A stretch of 64,000 bases of DNA from Phascolarctos cinereus (Eukaryota; Chordata; Mammalia; Diprotodontia; Phascolarctidae), in the NCBI RefSeq assembly GCF_002099425.1, contig NW_018343954.1, forward strand, positions 25,133,501-25,197,500. Reading direction: 5' to 3'. The stretch's first letter is position 1. The number at the start of each line of letters is the position of its first letter. The notes below the pieces were generated by a model. It did no database searches, was not told the DNA's origin, and saw only the letters and a program-made list of their open reading frames with translations. A program made the position numbers and the translations under genes. Of the stretch, positions 22,736 to 34,330 are shown in pieces.

Positions 22736-23392
22736 TACTGAAGAAAATAACACCTTAAAAAAACAGAACTAACCAAATGGAAAAAAAGAGGTACAAAAAT
22801 TCACTGAAGAAAAAAAAACTCCTTAAAAAGTAGAATTGGCCAAATGGAAAAGGAAGTACAAAAGCTCACTGAAGAAAATAAGTCCTTAAAAATTAGAATT
22901 CAGCAAATGGAAGCTAATAATTTTATGGGAAATCAAGACACAATAAAACTAAACCAAAAGAATGAAAAAATAGAAGAAAATGTGAAATGTCTCATTGGAA
23001 AAACAACTGACGTGGAAAAAGGATCCAGAAGAGATAATTTAAAAATTATTGGACTGACTGAAAGCCACGATTAAAAAAAAAAAGAACCTAGACATCATCT
23101 TTCAAGAAATTATCCAGGAAAACTCTCCTGATATTCTAGACCCAGAGGGTAAAATAGAAATTGAAAGAATCCAGAAAGAAACAATTCAAGTATCATGGAG
23201 CCACCATCAGGATAACATAATATTTAGCAGCTTCTACATTAAAGGACTGGAGGGCTTAAAATATGATATTCCAAAGGTCAAAGGAGCTAGGATTACAATC
23301 AAGAATCACCTACCTGGCAAAACTGAGTATAATCCTTCAGGAGAAAAAATGGATAGTCAAAGAAATAAAGGACTTTCAAGCAATCTTGATTA

Positions 23393-23563
23393 TATATTTA
23401 TTTTTATTTTTTGCTTTTTGCTAGGCAATTGGGGTTAAGTGACTTGCCCAGGGTCACACAGCTAGTAAGTGTTGTATGTTGTATGTTTGAGACCAGATAT
23501 GAACTCAGGTCCTCCTGACTCCAAGGCTGGACCTCTATCCATTGCATCACCTAGCTGCCCCCT
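23393..23563 (-). repeat. WSINE1-type SINE inserted in HAL1
   Basis: Antisense SINE ending tgcatcacctagctgcccc, flanked by identical 14-bp copies agcaatcttgatta (23379-23392, 23564-23577). Contains an extra gtatgtt repeat after taagtgttgtat. Youngest layer of the nest. Confidence 0.94.
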
Positions 23564-25183
23564 AGCAATCTTGATTAAAAGACCTGAGCTGAATGAAAAA
23601 TTTTATTTTAAATACAAGAATCAAGAGAAGCATAAAAAGTTAAATAGGAAAAGGAAATCATAAGGGACTTAATAAAGTTAAACTTTTTATATTCCTACAT
23701 GGTAAAATACTTGTAACTCGTAAAAATTTTCTCATTATTAAGGCAATTAGAAGAAGTATATATATAGAGAGAGAGGGCACAGGTGTGAGTTGAATATGAA
23801 GGGATGATATCTAAAAAAAATAAAATTGAGTGAGAAAGAAGAAAGGGAGAGGTAGAATGGGGATAAATTAGCTTACATAAAAAAGGCAAGAAAAAGCTTT
23901 TACAGTGGAGAGCAAAGGGGGAGTAAGATGGAGTAAGTAAACCTACTCTCATAAGAACTGGCTCAAAGAGGGAATAATATAAACACTCAATTGGGTATAG
24001 AAGGGAAGCCAGATTGGGGGAGGTGGTAGTCAGAAGCAAAACACTTTTGAGAAGGGACAGGGTGAAAGGAGAGAGAGAATAGAATAAACAGGGCATGGGT
24101 GAGAATAGGATACTATTTAGCAATAGTAATTGTGGGGGGAAAATTTGAGGTAAATTTCTCTGATAAAGACCTAATTTCTTAAATATATAGAGAACTGAGT
24201 CAAATTTGTAAAAAAAAAAAAAGTCATTCTATAGTCATATGAAAAAATGCTCTAACTCACTATTGATTGGAGAAATGCAAATTAAAACAATTCTGAGGTC
24301 CTATCTCATACCTATTAGATTGGCTAATAGGACAGAAAAGGAAAATGACAAATGTTGGAGTGGATGTGAGAAAATCAAAACACTTATATACTATTGGTGA
24401 AGTTGTATGGTGAATTTAGCCATTCTGGAGAATAATTTGGAACTATGCCCAAAGACTTATAAAACCATGCATACCCTCTGACCTAGCAATACCACTACTA
24501 GTTCTATACCCAAAAAGAGATAAACAGAAAGAAAAAGGATCTATATGTACAAAAATATTTATAGCAGTTCTTTTCTGGTAAAAAAGAATTGGAAATTGAG
24601 GGGATGCCCATCAATCATAGAATGGCTGAACAAATTGTGCTATGTGATTGTGATAGAATACTATCGTGCTATTAGAAATGATGAGCAGGATGCTCTCAGA
24701 AAAACCTGGAAAGACTTACATGAGCTGATGCAAAGTGAAATGTACTGTGTACAAAGTAACAGCAATATTGTAAGATGATTGTAAGAATGACTTAGCTATT
24801 CTCAGTAATACAATGATCCAAGACAACTCTGAAGGACTTATGATGAAAAATGCTATCCATCCCCAGAGAAAGAACTGATAGCGTCTGAATACAAGCTGAT
24901 GCATATTTTTTTACTTTCTTTATTTTTCTTAAGGTTTTTTTTGGTCTATATTTTCTTTCACAACATGACTAATATGGAAATACATTTTACATGACTATGC
25001 GTGATATCAAATTGCTTGCCTTCTCAATGAGGGATGTGGGAAGGGAGGAAGCGAAAGAATTTAGAATACAATTTTTAAAAACAAATGTTAAAAATTGTTT
25101 TTACATGTAATTGGGGGGGGAATACTAAATAATTTTTTTTAAACTCAAAGAAAATGTTTTTTGATAAACATACTTCTTTTAAA

Positions 25184-25640
25184 AAAGTCATCAGCCTCAC
25201 TCTCTCTTCCAAGGTCATCTGAGTCCAGTGGCAAAACATAGGTCAGGATGACTGGAGATGACCCCAGATGTAGTGGGCCTTTTAAGCTAAGGTCTTTCCC
25301 AGCTCTCAGTTTGTCTGAGGCAACACCCATTCGGTGATTTAAGGCTAGGTTAAAAATGAAGCAAAAGATGGCCTAGTTTGCCTACTCAAAGGAAAAAAAA
25401 AAATCCAACTAGGAGGGGAAGACCCTCAGGGTTACTGGCCAGAATAGAAACACTTGCTATTTACACACTCTGAGTCATCAAAACCCAAAAAAATGACCAA
25501 GTGAGAATTTGGCTGGGGCCTATTTTTGGCCAATCAGTGAGAGCCAGAGTGATTTGGGTTTAAGGCATGGTCAGGTATCTCTGTTTGAATTCTAACCAGC
25601 TTTATCAAAGCCTGGTTTTCCAGAATTCTATTTCAAGAAA
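25184..25640 (-). repeat. RTE-type element, part 2 (antisense)
   Basis: Resumes the element of 21879-21991: gactggagatgaccccagat, aagctaaggtctttcccagc, tgaggcaacacccattcggt. Beyond about 25390 the assignment is weaker. Confidence 0.68.
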
Positions 25641-26450
25641 TCATAAATGAAGCTACATGGGACAAAAGAGTTAACTGTCCAAGGTTTTTAAAAATGATAG
25701 AATAAATAGGGAAGAGGAAAAAAAATCTAGCCCACAAACCCCAAGATAGAGTAATCAGGGAAAGCTTCATGGAAGAGCTAGACCTTGCCAGTGATGAAGA
25801 CACAGATCCAAGGTTTAAAGCTGGCAATCCAAGATGAGGAATTGCAGTAGCCCCCAGAGAGTAGAATAAAGGCCCTAGAAATCTGCAGAAGATCCCCGGA
25901 GGGGAGGGGACATTGAATGGGGGAATGGGACAGTGCTGTTGACAACTTAACCCATTTCATTTGACTGTATCATTCAGCTAAAATGTTTCATTCATGTAAA
26001 TCACAGAAAAAAGTCTGAATGGTCACAGTTCAGATTCAAACAGGCTTGCCTTCCTGACACCTCACCCTACAGGGATCTCTCCCATACTCTGCATTCCTTA
26101 GTACTTATGTAGAGTTTGTACTTTCATATTTGTAATAACATCCCTAGATCAGGGTGGGGAGGAGTGATTGGAAGCAGTCCTAGGACCTGGGGATTCCGGT
26201 GGTGAAGGGGAAGGATGAGGAATTAGGATGGAGGAGTGATCAGGAACCCAACAACTTGATATCACAATCACTTCTCCCAGTCTTGACACATGCATCTCAC
26301 CACCAAACCACTCCAACTTCTCATCACTCTTAGCTTCCTTAGTACCCTTCATCCCTTTAGTTCCTCGACTCCCCAGCAGCAATAGCTTTGGAAAGCCCGA
26401 AGAATAACTTTGAAGAAAAATGTGTGGTTCCACTGTTTCCACATACCCTT
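25641..26450. other. mostly unique sequence with weak LINE traces
   Basis: gggaaagcttcatggaagag near 25760 resembles a reversed L2 block, and ctgcattccttagtacttat near 26090 a sense L2 block. No exon supported. Confidence 0.4.
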
Positions 26451-26454
26451 CTCT

Positions 26455-26860
26455 CTGTAAGTTGCATTTCCCCGGAAAAACAGTATTATAAATGGTGGTT
26501 CTGTTCCCAGGCTAGCTCAAAAAAAAAAAACCCGAAAAACCCAACCTATTTAGCCTACAATATAAATGAAATATTCCAAATGGTGGGTTTATTTCCAGGC
26601 TAACCCACAAAAGCCTATTTGATCCATAATTTGGCTGAAATACTATGCATTTACCATGAAAAAAGTGCAATGTAACTGAAATATTAATCGCAATAACATT
26701 ATTTCTTGGATTTTTTTCATGGCAAGTATACACACACACACATACACACACACACACACCACACATACACAATATTTCAATTACATTACAGGCTAATGTG
26801 AGTTCATCTGGGAACCTAACCACCATTTACAACATTGTTCCTATGGGAAAATATAGTCCA
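26455..26860. mobile_element. palindromic non-autonomous DNA element with duplicated left arm
   Basis: Left arm (ataaatggtggttctgttcc ... aatgaaatatt) reappears inverted on the right (aatatttcaattacattaca ... gggaacctaaccaccattta). The left arm occurs twice in tandem, starting near 26490 and 26578, each with aaatggtgg, ccaggcta and agccta/gcctat blocks. Inner arms tgcaatgtaactgaaatatt and aatatttcaattacattaca also pair. A CA-rich tract fills the centre. Looks like a MITE; superfamily not determined. Confidence 0.68.
26727..26771 (+). repeat. imperfect (CA)n microsatellite
   Basis: tatacacacacacacatac followed by further CA units with cc and t interruptions; lies at the centre of the palindrome. 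Confidence 0.92.
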
Positions 26861-27122
26861 AATTCCAAAGGACCAATTTTTTATAACACAATTCATTCTT
26901 TAAGAATAAATCTACTGCTGATCATTTCATCTCCTGTCTATGGCACTCAACACCTTTACATGTGCCTCTCACTTCCCCTACTGCGATATGATCATTTTTT
27001 TTATAAACATGTACCAACATTCCCTTCAATATGTTCATCTGCCCATGAGTATCATTGACTGGAAATGAATGGTTCCAATTAGTTACTGAAAAATGTGGTT
27101 TTCTGTTTTCTCTGGGAAACAT
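26861..27122. other. unique sequence, no gene seen
   Basis: Nothing recognised. Confidence 0.4.
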
Positions 27123-27705
27123 GAATCACAGAATCTCAGAGTAGGAAGGAACCTTAGAGGTGATCCAATTCAAACAGAAATTCCCTCTACAACAAAGCTT
27201 ACAAGTGATCATAGTCACTCTCATGGGAAACTCACTTCATCTCCAAGCATGGGATGCTACTAATTATTAGGAAATTTTTCCTGCTATCAAGCTGAAATTT
27301 GTCTCTTTCCTACTTCTACTCTTTGTTCCTAGTTCTACCAGGGGTGGGGGAGGGAAGGGGGGAATGGGGGGAAGAGGAGAGGGTGCATCAGGGGAGGGAA
27401 ACAGAACAAGTTGAATTTGACTTTGACATACATTTAAGCAATATTCATGTCTTGTCTTCTCTTCTCCAAGCTAAACAACTCCTGTTCCTTCAACCAATCC
27501 TTGTGTGGTATAGTCTCCAGGCCCGCCAATATCCAATTCATTTGCCTTAGATCCTCTCAAGTTTGCCAGTGACCTTCCAGATACATAGTACCCAGAAGTG
27601 GATAGAGTCCTCCAAGTGCAGTCTGATGAAGGTATGATAAAGACAGAGTACAATGGAGCTATCATCCCCCTTGTTCTCTACTTCTATGAGTGTAGCATTG
27701 CCTGG
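27123..27705 (-). repeat. L3/CR1-type LINE, 3' region (antisense)
   Basis: aatcacagaatctcagagta start, ccttcaaccaatccttgtgt, then cagaagtggatagagtcctc and caatggagctatcatccccc: the reversed RT C-terminal block. Interrupted by a G-rich stretch near 27340-27390. Confidence 0.82.
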
Positions 27706-28395
27706 CCATTGGGTCATGAATAACTACGGACCCTCTAGCCCTATAAAGAAATCCATTTTGAATTATTATAAATGCACCTTCAGAAAAAGTTCATTCCATC
27801 CTTCTCAAGCCACCAGATTCCCTAGTTTGATCAAGGAGGATTTCTTTTCAGAGGGTGAATTAAAGAGAATTTGTGTTCAGAAAGCCATATCTGTCCTTTA
27901 TTTAGAAGCCTTCCATGACCTTTATCCTATAAGACATTGTAGGGAGACCACCCAGAGGGTGATTTGGGAGCCCCTGAACCTTGTGAACTTTACTTACATT
28001 TTCCCAGTTATTGTAACACCTGTTCCCTATAATGTAGGAGAACAAGAACGCCCATGAGGAAAATTGTGACTGAGATGAAAAGAAACAGCTGGCACACTTT
28101 CAAAGGATCAGAACAGACCAAGAAATAGAAGCATTTAGTCATTCTTAGAGTTATTTAGCAAACCTGCCCAGAGCACTAATGTTACCATTGCTCTCTTTAG
28201 GAGAAAACAGGGACCTGGAAAAGGGAGTAGGGAGGGATTAGAGAATTTTAGATGCACATAGAACTCAGTGATATTCCCCAAGCCTCTTTATGCATTGCTG
28301 ATTTTCAGGTTTATAGCTAGCCTGTCAGATTTTTTTAAAAAAATTCTATTATAAAGAAATGGTTGAAATTTATAGGGCTAAGAAGAGGCTGTTCA
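27706..28395. other. unique sequence, no gene seen
   Basis: The 134-codon plus frame over 27653-28057 starts inside L3 sequence and has no family motif. Confidence 0.45.
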
Positions 28396-28399
28396 GCTG

Positions 28400-28787
28400 T
28401 TCTTAGATTTAATTCAGTAAACATTTAGTAAACACCTGTTATGTGCAATACAACGTACTAGCTGCTGAGGATATAAATACAAAAAAACAAAAAGTACCTG
28501 CCCTCAAAGAGCTTACATTCTACTGGACGGATAGAACATATATGAGATAATTAAACCCAAGGTACTTTGGGGAATGAAGGAACATTAACAACTGGAGAAT
28601 CAGAGAAAGCTTCATGGGGGAGATAGTACCTGAGCTGAGCTTGGGGAGGACGATAAGGATTGTGAGGGCTAGATGTGAAGAGGGAGTAGATGACATGCAT
28701 GGGTGGGTGGGTGGGTAGGGGCATGACTTGAGTGACTACACAAAGGTAGGAAATGGAATGCTGAGTAAATTTCATGAGTATTCTATC
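28400..28787 (-). repeat. L2-type LINE, 3' end (antisense)
   Basis: aattcagtaaacatttagta, ctgccctcaaagagcttaca, agagaaagcttcatgggg; includes a small gggt repeat near 28702. Confidence 0.78.
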
Positions 28788-28925
28788 TATACCTCCAACC
28801 AATTCATTGATTAAAAACCTTGAAGAGTGTTGGGCCAAGGAAAGATCCCTGAAGGACTCCACTACAGATATTCATCCAAGCTGACACTGACTCATTAATC
28901 ATGAAGCTTTAGGCACAGTTATTTA
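28788..28925 (-). repeat. L3/CR1-type LINE, reverse transcriptase fragment (antisense)
   Basis: Minus-strand translation gives SFRDLSLAQHSSRFLINELV, a diverged 'GSVLGPxLFNIFINDL' motif of CR1-clade reverse transcriptase. Confidence 0.75.
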
Positions 28926-28937
28926 ATCAGTTCTGAA

Positions 28938-29145
28938 TCTGTCTATTACAGGGCTTCTTAACCTTTTTTGTGTCATGCACCTCTTTGACATTCTGTTCAA
29001 ATCTATGGATCACTTCTAAGAAAAAAAATGTTTTAAAGGCACAAAACAAAATACTTAAGACTAGGCAGGAAACCAACTATATTGAAAAACAGTTATCAAA
29101 ATAGTTTTTAAAACAAGGTCACAGACCCAATTTAAGAATCTTTGG
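28938..29145. mobile_element. hAT-Charlie-like MITE
   Basis: Ends cagggcttcttaacctttt and ttaagaatctttg are inverted relatives. Inside: ttgtgtcatgcacctctttg, actatattgaaaaacag. Same family as 36784, 44886 and 61606. Clear 8-bp target copies not found. Confidence 0.7.
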
Positions 29146-29221
29146 TTTAGTTTTTTATATTCTTGTAGAAGCTAAGAAATGAGGGACTCAAATAGCAGTT
29201 AAGCTCTATTTTGTTTATGCT

Positions 29222-29305
29222 AGGAGGGAGGAAAAGGGAGGAAGAGACAGAAAGAGACAGAGAGAGACAGAGAGACAGAGACAGAGACAGGGAGAGACAG
29301 AGTTG
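29222..29305 (+). repeat. (GAGACA)n purine-rich simple repeat
   Basis: agagacagagagagacagag and related units. Confidence 0.92.
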
Positions 29306-29699
29306 ATAAACAGGAACCAGAAGCTGCTTGTTCGGAAAATGTAATAAGCTATTAATGCCTTTTGTTTAGAAATATGCAACTGTTAAAGACTACCATCTGA
29401 GGGTTCTTAAGATTATATATTATATCCCGTCTTGTTAACACTACAAAAGGGTCTTTGGGTTTTCTTCCTCAAGATGAACAATTCCATACTGATTTGTAAC
29501 ATTTTATATGTAATTGTTAAACAAGAAATAACGGCCTGGACACTCTTGAGAATGTTTAAAAGCTACGCACTCATGTCCGTTGCTCTCTTTTCTGACTACA
29601 TGATGTCACTGCAACAGCCTGGAAGATCATTCTCCTTAGGTGACATGGAAGTGACACACTAACCACAATATAAAGGACTTTTCTTCCTCTTCATCACTA
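29306..29699. other. unique sequence, no gene seen
   Basis: Nothing recognised. Confidence 0.4.
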
Positions 29700-29825
29700 T
29701 GATCCAGCTCACATCTTTTTCAATAGAATATAAGCCCCTGAGGGCAGAGATTGTTTGATTTTAGTCCTTACATCCTCAGTGCCTAGCACAATGCCTTGCT
29801 ATGATAAACAGTTTGTTCAGTTCAA
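29700..29825 (+). repeat. L2-type LINE, 3' end
   Basis: taagcccctgagggcagaga, tcctcagtgcctagcacaat. Confidence 0.8.
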
Positions 29826-30765
29826 TTGAACTCCCTCCTCTTCACAAGGATATAAGATAAGGGACTTTGTCAGAGACCTATAGTATGTCTGCAGTATTCT
29901 TAATTCACTAGTCAAATAACCCTGTTAAAAATTATTTTACACATAATTTTCAGATATATTTGAAATGTTTACATTTCAAAATCCCATTCAACTCTAAAGT
30001 TACATGGATACTATCACTCCTCTTCCACACATGTATCTTTCTTCCATTCTCAGCTTTATAAAGCAATGGTGAAATCTGACATTACCCCCCCTTTTTAATC
30101 TACATCAACCCTCTTTTTAAGAAATCAGGGTAAATTAGTAGGATTATATACTTTACTTTGTTACATTATAGGGAATTAACGAGAAAACACATGAAACACT
30201 TGGAGGTAGAAGCCCAAGTTTAAATTCCAGGGTCTCAGACAAGAATCTCTCATTCTTTACTAATCACAAAATTACCAGACCTTCAATGGAGAAGGGTCTT
30301 CCCTATTCCTAGGGGGGACTACTTAGATAATATTTACACCAGTATTTTCAGCTCTTTAAAAGGAAAGTCATCTGTTGTTAAAAGGCATAAGTACTCATTA
30401 AAGTCTGTCCCAGGCTGATGATGCTGTGAAAATTTCCCTCACACTAGACTTACTAATTCTGTAGCTATACCATCTGTCGATCCCCAAGTCTCTTGTTTCT
30501 AGGCTTTTCCCACCTCCCTTCCATTAAAAGTCACTTGTCAATAAATATAGCCACATGGAGCCTCAGTAGGCATCCCTCCCAAGCTAGTGTAGGAGCTGTC
30601 AACATGAGTAGTGAGTAAACAGATGCAGGGATAAGCATGAACAATTCTGTGGTCAGGCAGCCAATAATGGTGTCTTTAGGGGGCACTCTCTCAGCTACTG
30701 ATTTTCCTTTTAGTGTACTCATTTGTATACATGTTGTATCTGCCACTAACACCAACTATCACCCC
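29826..30765. other. repeat-poor stretch, no gene seen
   Basis: About 0.9 kb without a named repeat. Overlapping open frames on both strands near 30531-30861 lack splice sites. Confidence 0.45.
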
Positions 30766-30885
30766 AGTAATGTGCGCTCTTTGACGGCAAGGAATGTTTT
30801 ATTTTTATCTTTGTATTTCCATTGTCAGTACAATCCCTTGCACACAATAGGTGCTCAATAAATGTTTGTTGAATTACTTTAATTT
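30766..30885 (+). repeat. L2-type LINE, 3' end
   Basis: ctttgacggcaaggaatgtt, ttgcacacaataggtgctca, ataaatgtttgttgaatt. Confidence 0.88.
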
Positions 30886-31802
30886 TTAAAAAATAGTGCT
30901 GAGTTCATTGACACTGATGATCATTAGAGCAGCTGCAATGCTTCTGCTAAGACTGAATGAAGAGGAGTATCATTGTGATGCAGTTCAGAAATGATAGCTT
31001 GTTACCTAATAGAACATTAAGGATTTTAAGTGTAGAAGATTATATTGGCTTCCATGTCCTTGTTATGCTTTGTGAGAACTATGTGGCTTCTTATAGGTAG
31101 TCTTTGGGATTCCAAGCATGGGAAGCCAATCCTATATGTTTGTCCTTAGAAGAATAGTGGGTCATCTGCAGAGCCCCTACTAGTTTGGTGGGTCTATGAA
31201 TTATGGGAACAAACTAGTTGGGAGATCTAAATTAGTTAAAAATCAATCCAGAAACTGCTTATTATGTTACATCAACACTGCCTCAAGACAGCATATCTAA
31301 CGTATCTGAAGAGTTTCTGTTGAGGCATGTCCTTCCTTCACAGTTATACAATAGTGGAGAGAAAACTGTACCTAACACACATTCAAAGTTCCCAAAGCTA
31401 CGAAACGTAAGGAAATAAGAATGCAGTCAACTCTGAATTATCCATGTATGGATTATATTCTTCAAATGATCATCCTCAGTCAATTTTCAAGCTTTAAGTC
31501 GGTTTCTACTATAATATGTCTTCCTGGTCACAGACCACCCCTCTTTGAGTCTCTTTGTTCAGAGAATACAAAGTAGTTTTAATATCAGCAGTAAGAACAT
31601 TAAGGAAGGCAATAAGACTGGGAAATGTCATCAAATTAAATAACAAAAGGCATCATTAAAATACTTCCTTGAAAACAGAGGTAGCAAGCAAGTCCTATGT
31701 GTGGTGGGGGAAATCAGACTCTGCCATAAGAAGGAGCTCCCAGTAAGGAACTCTGTTTAACAATGCAAATTTGGTACCTTCTCTGCAATGTGTAGTTTTA
31801 AG
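30886..31802. other. repeat-poor stretch, no gene seen
   Basis: About 0.9 kb of AT-rich unique DNA. No exon supported. Confidence 0.45.
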
Positions 31803-31925
31803 AAACCTGCCTGGGGTAGTGATGGGCCTAAAGTCACACAGACAATAAGTCTCAGAAATTAGACTTGAACTCATGTCTTCCTAACCCCAAGGATAGCTTT
31901 CTATCCACTGTACTATGCTGTCCCT
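31803..31925 (-). repeat. tRNA-type SINE fragment (antisense)
   Basis: gggcctaaagtcacacagac, gacttgaactcatgtcttcc, ccactgtactatgctgtccc. Confidence 0.82.
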
Positions 31926-32089
31926 CTTATGTGAAATAAATGGATCAAAACAAGCAAAATAAAATTTATATTTGTCATCGTGAGGAAACACCACAAACAG
32001 ATAAGTTCTCAGAGGAATCTTAGAGTAGAAATGTGTGGAGTAGATGTTGTTTTTGTTTATTAAAGCTTTGTTTGTCACATTCTTTCCAT

Positions 32090-32655
32090 TTCCACTGTCT
32101 CTTCACTCATCCAGACCCTCATCATCCAGCATTTGGGCTATTTTAATAACCTCCCAAGTGGGCTCCCTGCCTCTGGGAGTTTCCCTCCCATTCTAAATGC
32201 CTCTACACCCTGCTACCACATAAGCTTTCTTAAAACTCCACTTCACATTATCATTAAATCCTTGCTCAAAAAACCCTTCAAATGAGTTACCATTTCCCAT
32301 GTGACAAAGCCCAAACTCTGTACTGGGGCGTTCAAGGCCTATGCAGTTAGCTTCCTACCCACCTCTCTAAAAGCATCCCTGTTTCCCCCTCCAGGAACCC
32401 TCTGCTCTAGGCCAGTTGGTCTGCTCTTTGTCCCACCTTCTCCACGAGCTGTTCCTCTTGCTCAGGAGATATACCCTTCCTCTCCACGTGTCTATTTCTG
32501 TCTTTCAAGGACCAGCTTAAGTACCCACTTCCCCATTAAAGCCTTCTTTCTTTGGCTCTCTCCTCTGAACCCTCGGAGCATTTATTGTCTGTACCACTCC
32601 TCTGGCATTCAGAATACGCTGCCATGCTTTGTGATTTGTCTTTGAAAGTATATTG
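32090..32655 (+). repeat. L2-type LINE, 3' UTR part
   Basis: Sense L2: aacctcccaagtgggctccc, gtgacaaagcccaaactctg, aggaccagcttaagtaccca, then truncated before the usual tail. Confidence 0.75.
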
Positions 32656-32740
32656 TTACTGAACAATAATAATAATGGCTAGCATTTATCCATCATTTTA
32701 AAGCTTGCAAAGCCCTTGACAAATATCTCATTTTATAACA
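32656..32740 (-). repeat. MIR fragment (antisense)
   Basis: ataataataatggctagcat, aaagcttgcaaagcccttg. Confidence 0.6.
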
Positions 32741-32960
32741 TTTATTTGTGCCCCATGTACTATACTTGGTGCTGGAGGAAAAAGACAAAAATTAAACAGT
32801 CTCTGCCCCTCTAGATTCAAATGGTGGTACAGGGAGATAACATGTCCATAACAAATTTAATACAAAATAAATACAAAGCAATTACCCCTGATTGTCAGAG
32901 TCTGGTGACCTCTGGTAGGAACAGGGATGCTTGAGAGCATGGGAAAGGGCTCAGAAAGCC
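32741..32960 (-). repeat. L2-type LINE, 3' end (antisense)
   Basis: catttatttgtgccccatgt, tggtgctggaggaaaaagac, gtctctgcccctctagattc. Confidence 0.65.
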
Positions 32961-33884
32961 TTGTAAAGGGCACCATTGTCCCAGCCTTGCAACATATCAG
33001 TGCCCAGTCTTTGGCATATGCCAAGCCTTAAATAGAACCTACAAAGCTTATAAAAGACCCCACCGCAGAACACTTTAGCCAGGGAAACAAACATACATTG
33101 GGAAAGCCACCTATATAATCATACCCTCTACAGCTGCTGGATGAGGGCAGGTTTAGAAGCACTGGCCCAGAAGCCTGGTCTGGCTCACTTCTATAAGGTG
33201 ACAACTAGCAGCCTCAGAGAAGGAAAACGTTGGTGCCATCTCGAGGACTGTCTGCAGCAGCAGCTACTCCCATCCCCAGGTCTCTTTTATTTAGTAACTT
33301 ATGTCCCTGTTCTGTCTCATAGACTACATAGTAAGCTCCTCTTTGTACCTGTGGTGACTAGGATGATTCCCTTTGCTGCGTGCTATATGCAGAAGTTGGA
33401 TCTCAAGAAGGGACAGCCCAGAAATGTATTTTATTTGTTTTCAAAAAGCATAAAGGGAGTTTATTACGGTTCTTCCCAGGATGTGCTGGAGCACATGAAC
33501 TGGCTTGTTAAATTTTCAATGTGAGCATTTATACCTAGGACATGGGTGGATGCTACAAATGAGGACTGGAGTGATTATTTTATTGATTGTCTCAACTTAA
33601 GGAAATAATGGAGAAAATGCTAATAATATAGATTAAATTTAAATATGAATCATACATACTTTTTTTTCAGAGCCAGTTGGTAAATATTTTACTAGCATAC
33701 CCTTGTGTTCTTCCTCTTACCATACTTCAAGATGTCAGACTAGGTTTGCTTCCCAGAGCCACAGTCAAGGGAATAGTCTGGGAACACTTTCTCTTATTCT
33801 CACCCCAGGCCTTGAGGACAGATTTGTCCCTTGACAGGATCTTTAGGAGTACAGGCTAGAACCACAGCAGCACATAGGTATTTT
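32961..33884. other. repeat-poor stretch, no gene seen
   Basis: A 127-codon plus frame (33141-33524) is present. It has no motif I recognise and its flanks do not look like splice sites. Confidence 0.4.
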
Positions 33885-34105
33885 TCAGATCTGACTTCAA
33901 GTTGGGCCTCAGACCCTTACTTCCTGTGTGGCCCTGGGCCAGTCACTTAACCTCTGTTTGCCTCAGTTTCCTCAACTGTAAAAAGGGGATAATAACAGCA
34001 CCATCTTGGGGTTGTTGTGAGGATCAAATGAGATAATATTTACAAAGTGTTTAGCACAGTGCTTGACCTATAGTAGGTACTATATAAATGCTTACTTCCT
34101 TCCCT
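33885..34105 (+). repeat. MIR SINE
   Basis: gtgtggccctgggccagtca, tttgcctcagtttcctcaac, ggttgttgtgaggatcaaat, tatagtaggtactatataaa. Well preserved. Confidence 0.9.
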
Positions 34106-34330
34106 CTGTCATATCCCTTCGCTGGCCCCTTTATGTCACCATTATCCAGATTGGTAGTTGTTTTTCAATCATCATCTTAATCTGATTACTCTCAGCCTCC
34201 CAGCTGTGGTCTACCTGGCTGTTGGTCAGGCTTGTCTCTATTTCTCTCCTTTCTCATCTAGCCCTATCCACACCAGAACCTCCGACAAACATTCCCAATC
34301 CCACACATCAGACACTCAATAAATGTTTGT
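34106..34330 (+). repeat. L2-type LINE, 3' UTR part
   Basis: Sense L2-like text with tail cagacactcaataaatgttt. Confidence 0.55.

Larger units (their letters stand above)
22437..23661 (+). pseudogene. L1/HAL1 ORF1 protein remnant
   Basis: Starts with ATG at 22437 (MSKQRKKILTIQ). A stop after codon 20 is followed in the same frame by NWSQGIEELKKDFENQ (22563 on). This leads into a CA microsatellite, then a coiled-coil stretch (KEVQKLTEENKSLKIRIQQM, from 22844) and RRDNLKIIGL, the conserved start of the ORF1p RNA-binding (RRM) domain. Frame shifts after about 23074. The remaining C-terminal part is split by a SINE at 23393. ORF1p is the nucleic acid chaperone that coats LINE RNA; this copy cannot make it. 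Confidence 0.85.
21992..25183 (+). mobile_element. HAL1-like (half-L1) LINE, apparently end to end, with target duplication
   Basis: Bounded by perfect aaagtcatcagcctc copies (21977-21991, 25184-25198). Order: GC-richer 5' UTR (to about 22436), ORF1 region, then directly an L1 3' segment (24160-25110: atgcaaattaaaacaattct, ggatgcccatcaatcatag, atgagctgatgcaaagtgaa) and a degraded A-rich tail. No ORF2 endonuclease or reverse transcriptase body is present, which defines HAL1 elements. A SINE lies inside ORF1. Dead copy: ORF1 carries a stop and frame changes. Confidence 0.88.

Noticed and set aside
23695-24123. 142-codon minus-strand open frame
   Set aside because: Lies antisense within the noncoding 3' part of the HAL1 element.
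33141-33524. 127-codon plus-strand open frame
   Set aside because: No recognisable motif or exon boundaries; consistent with a chance frame in unique DNA.
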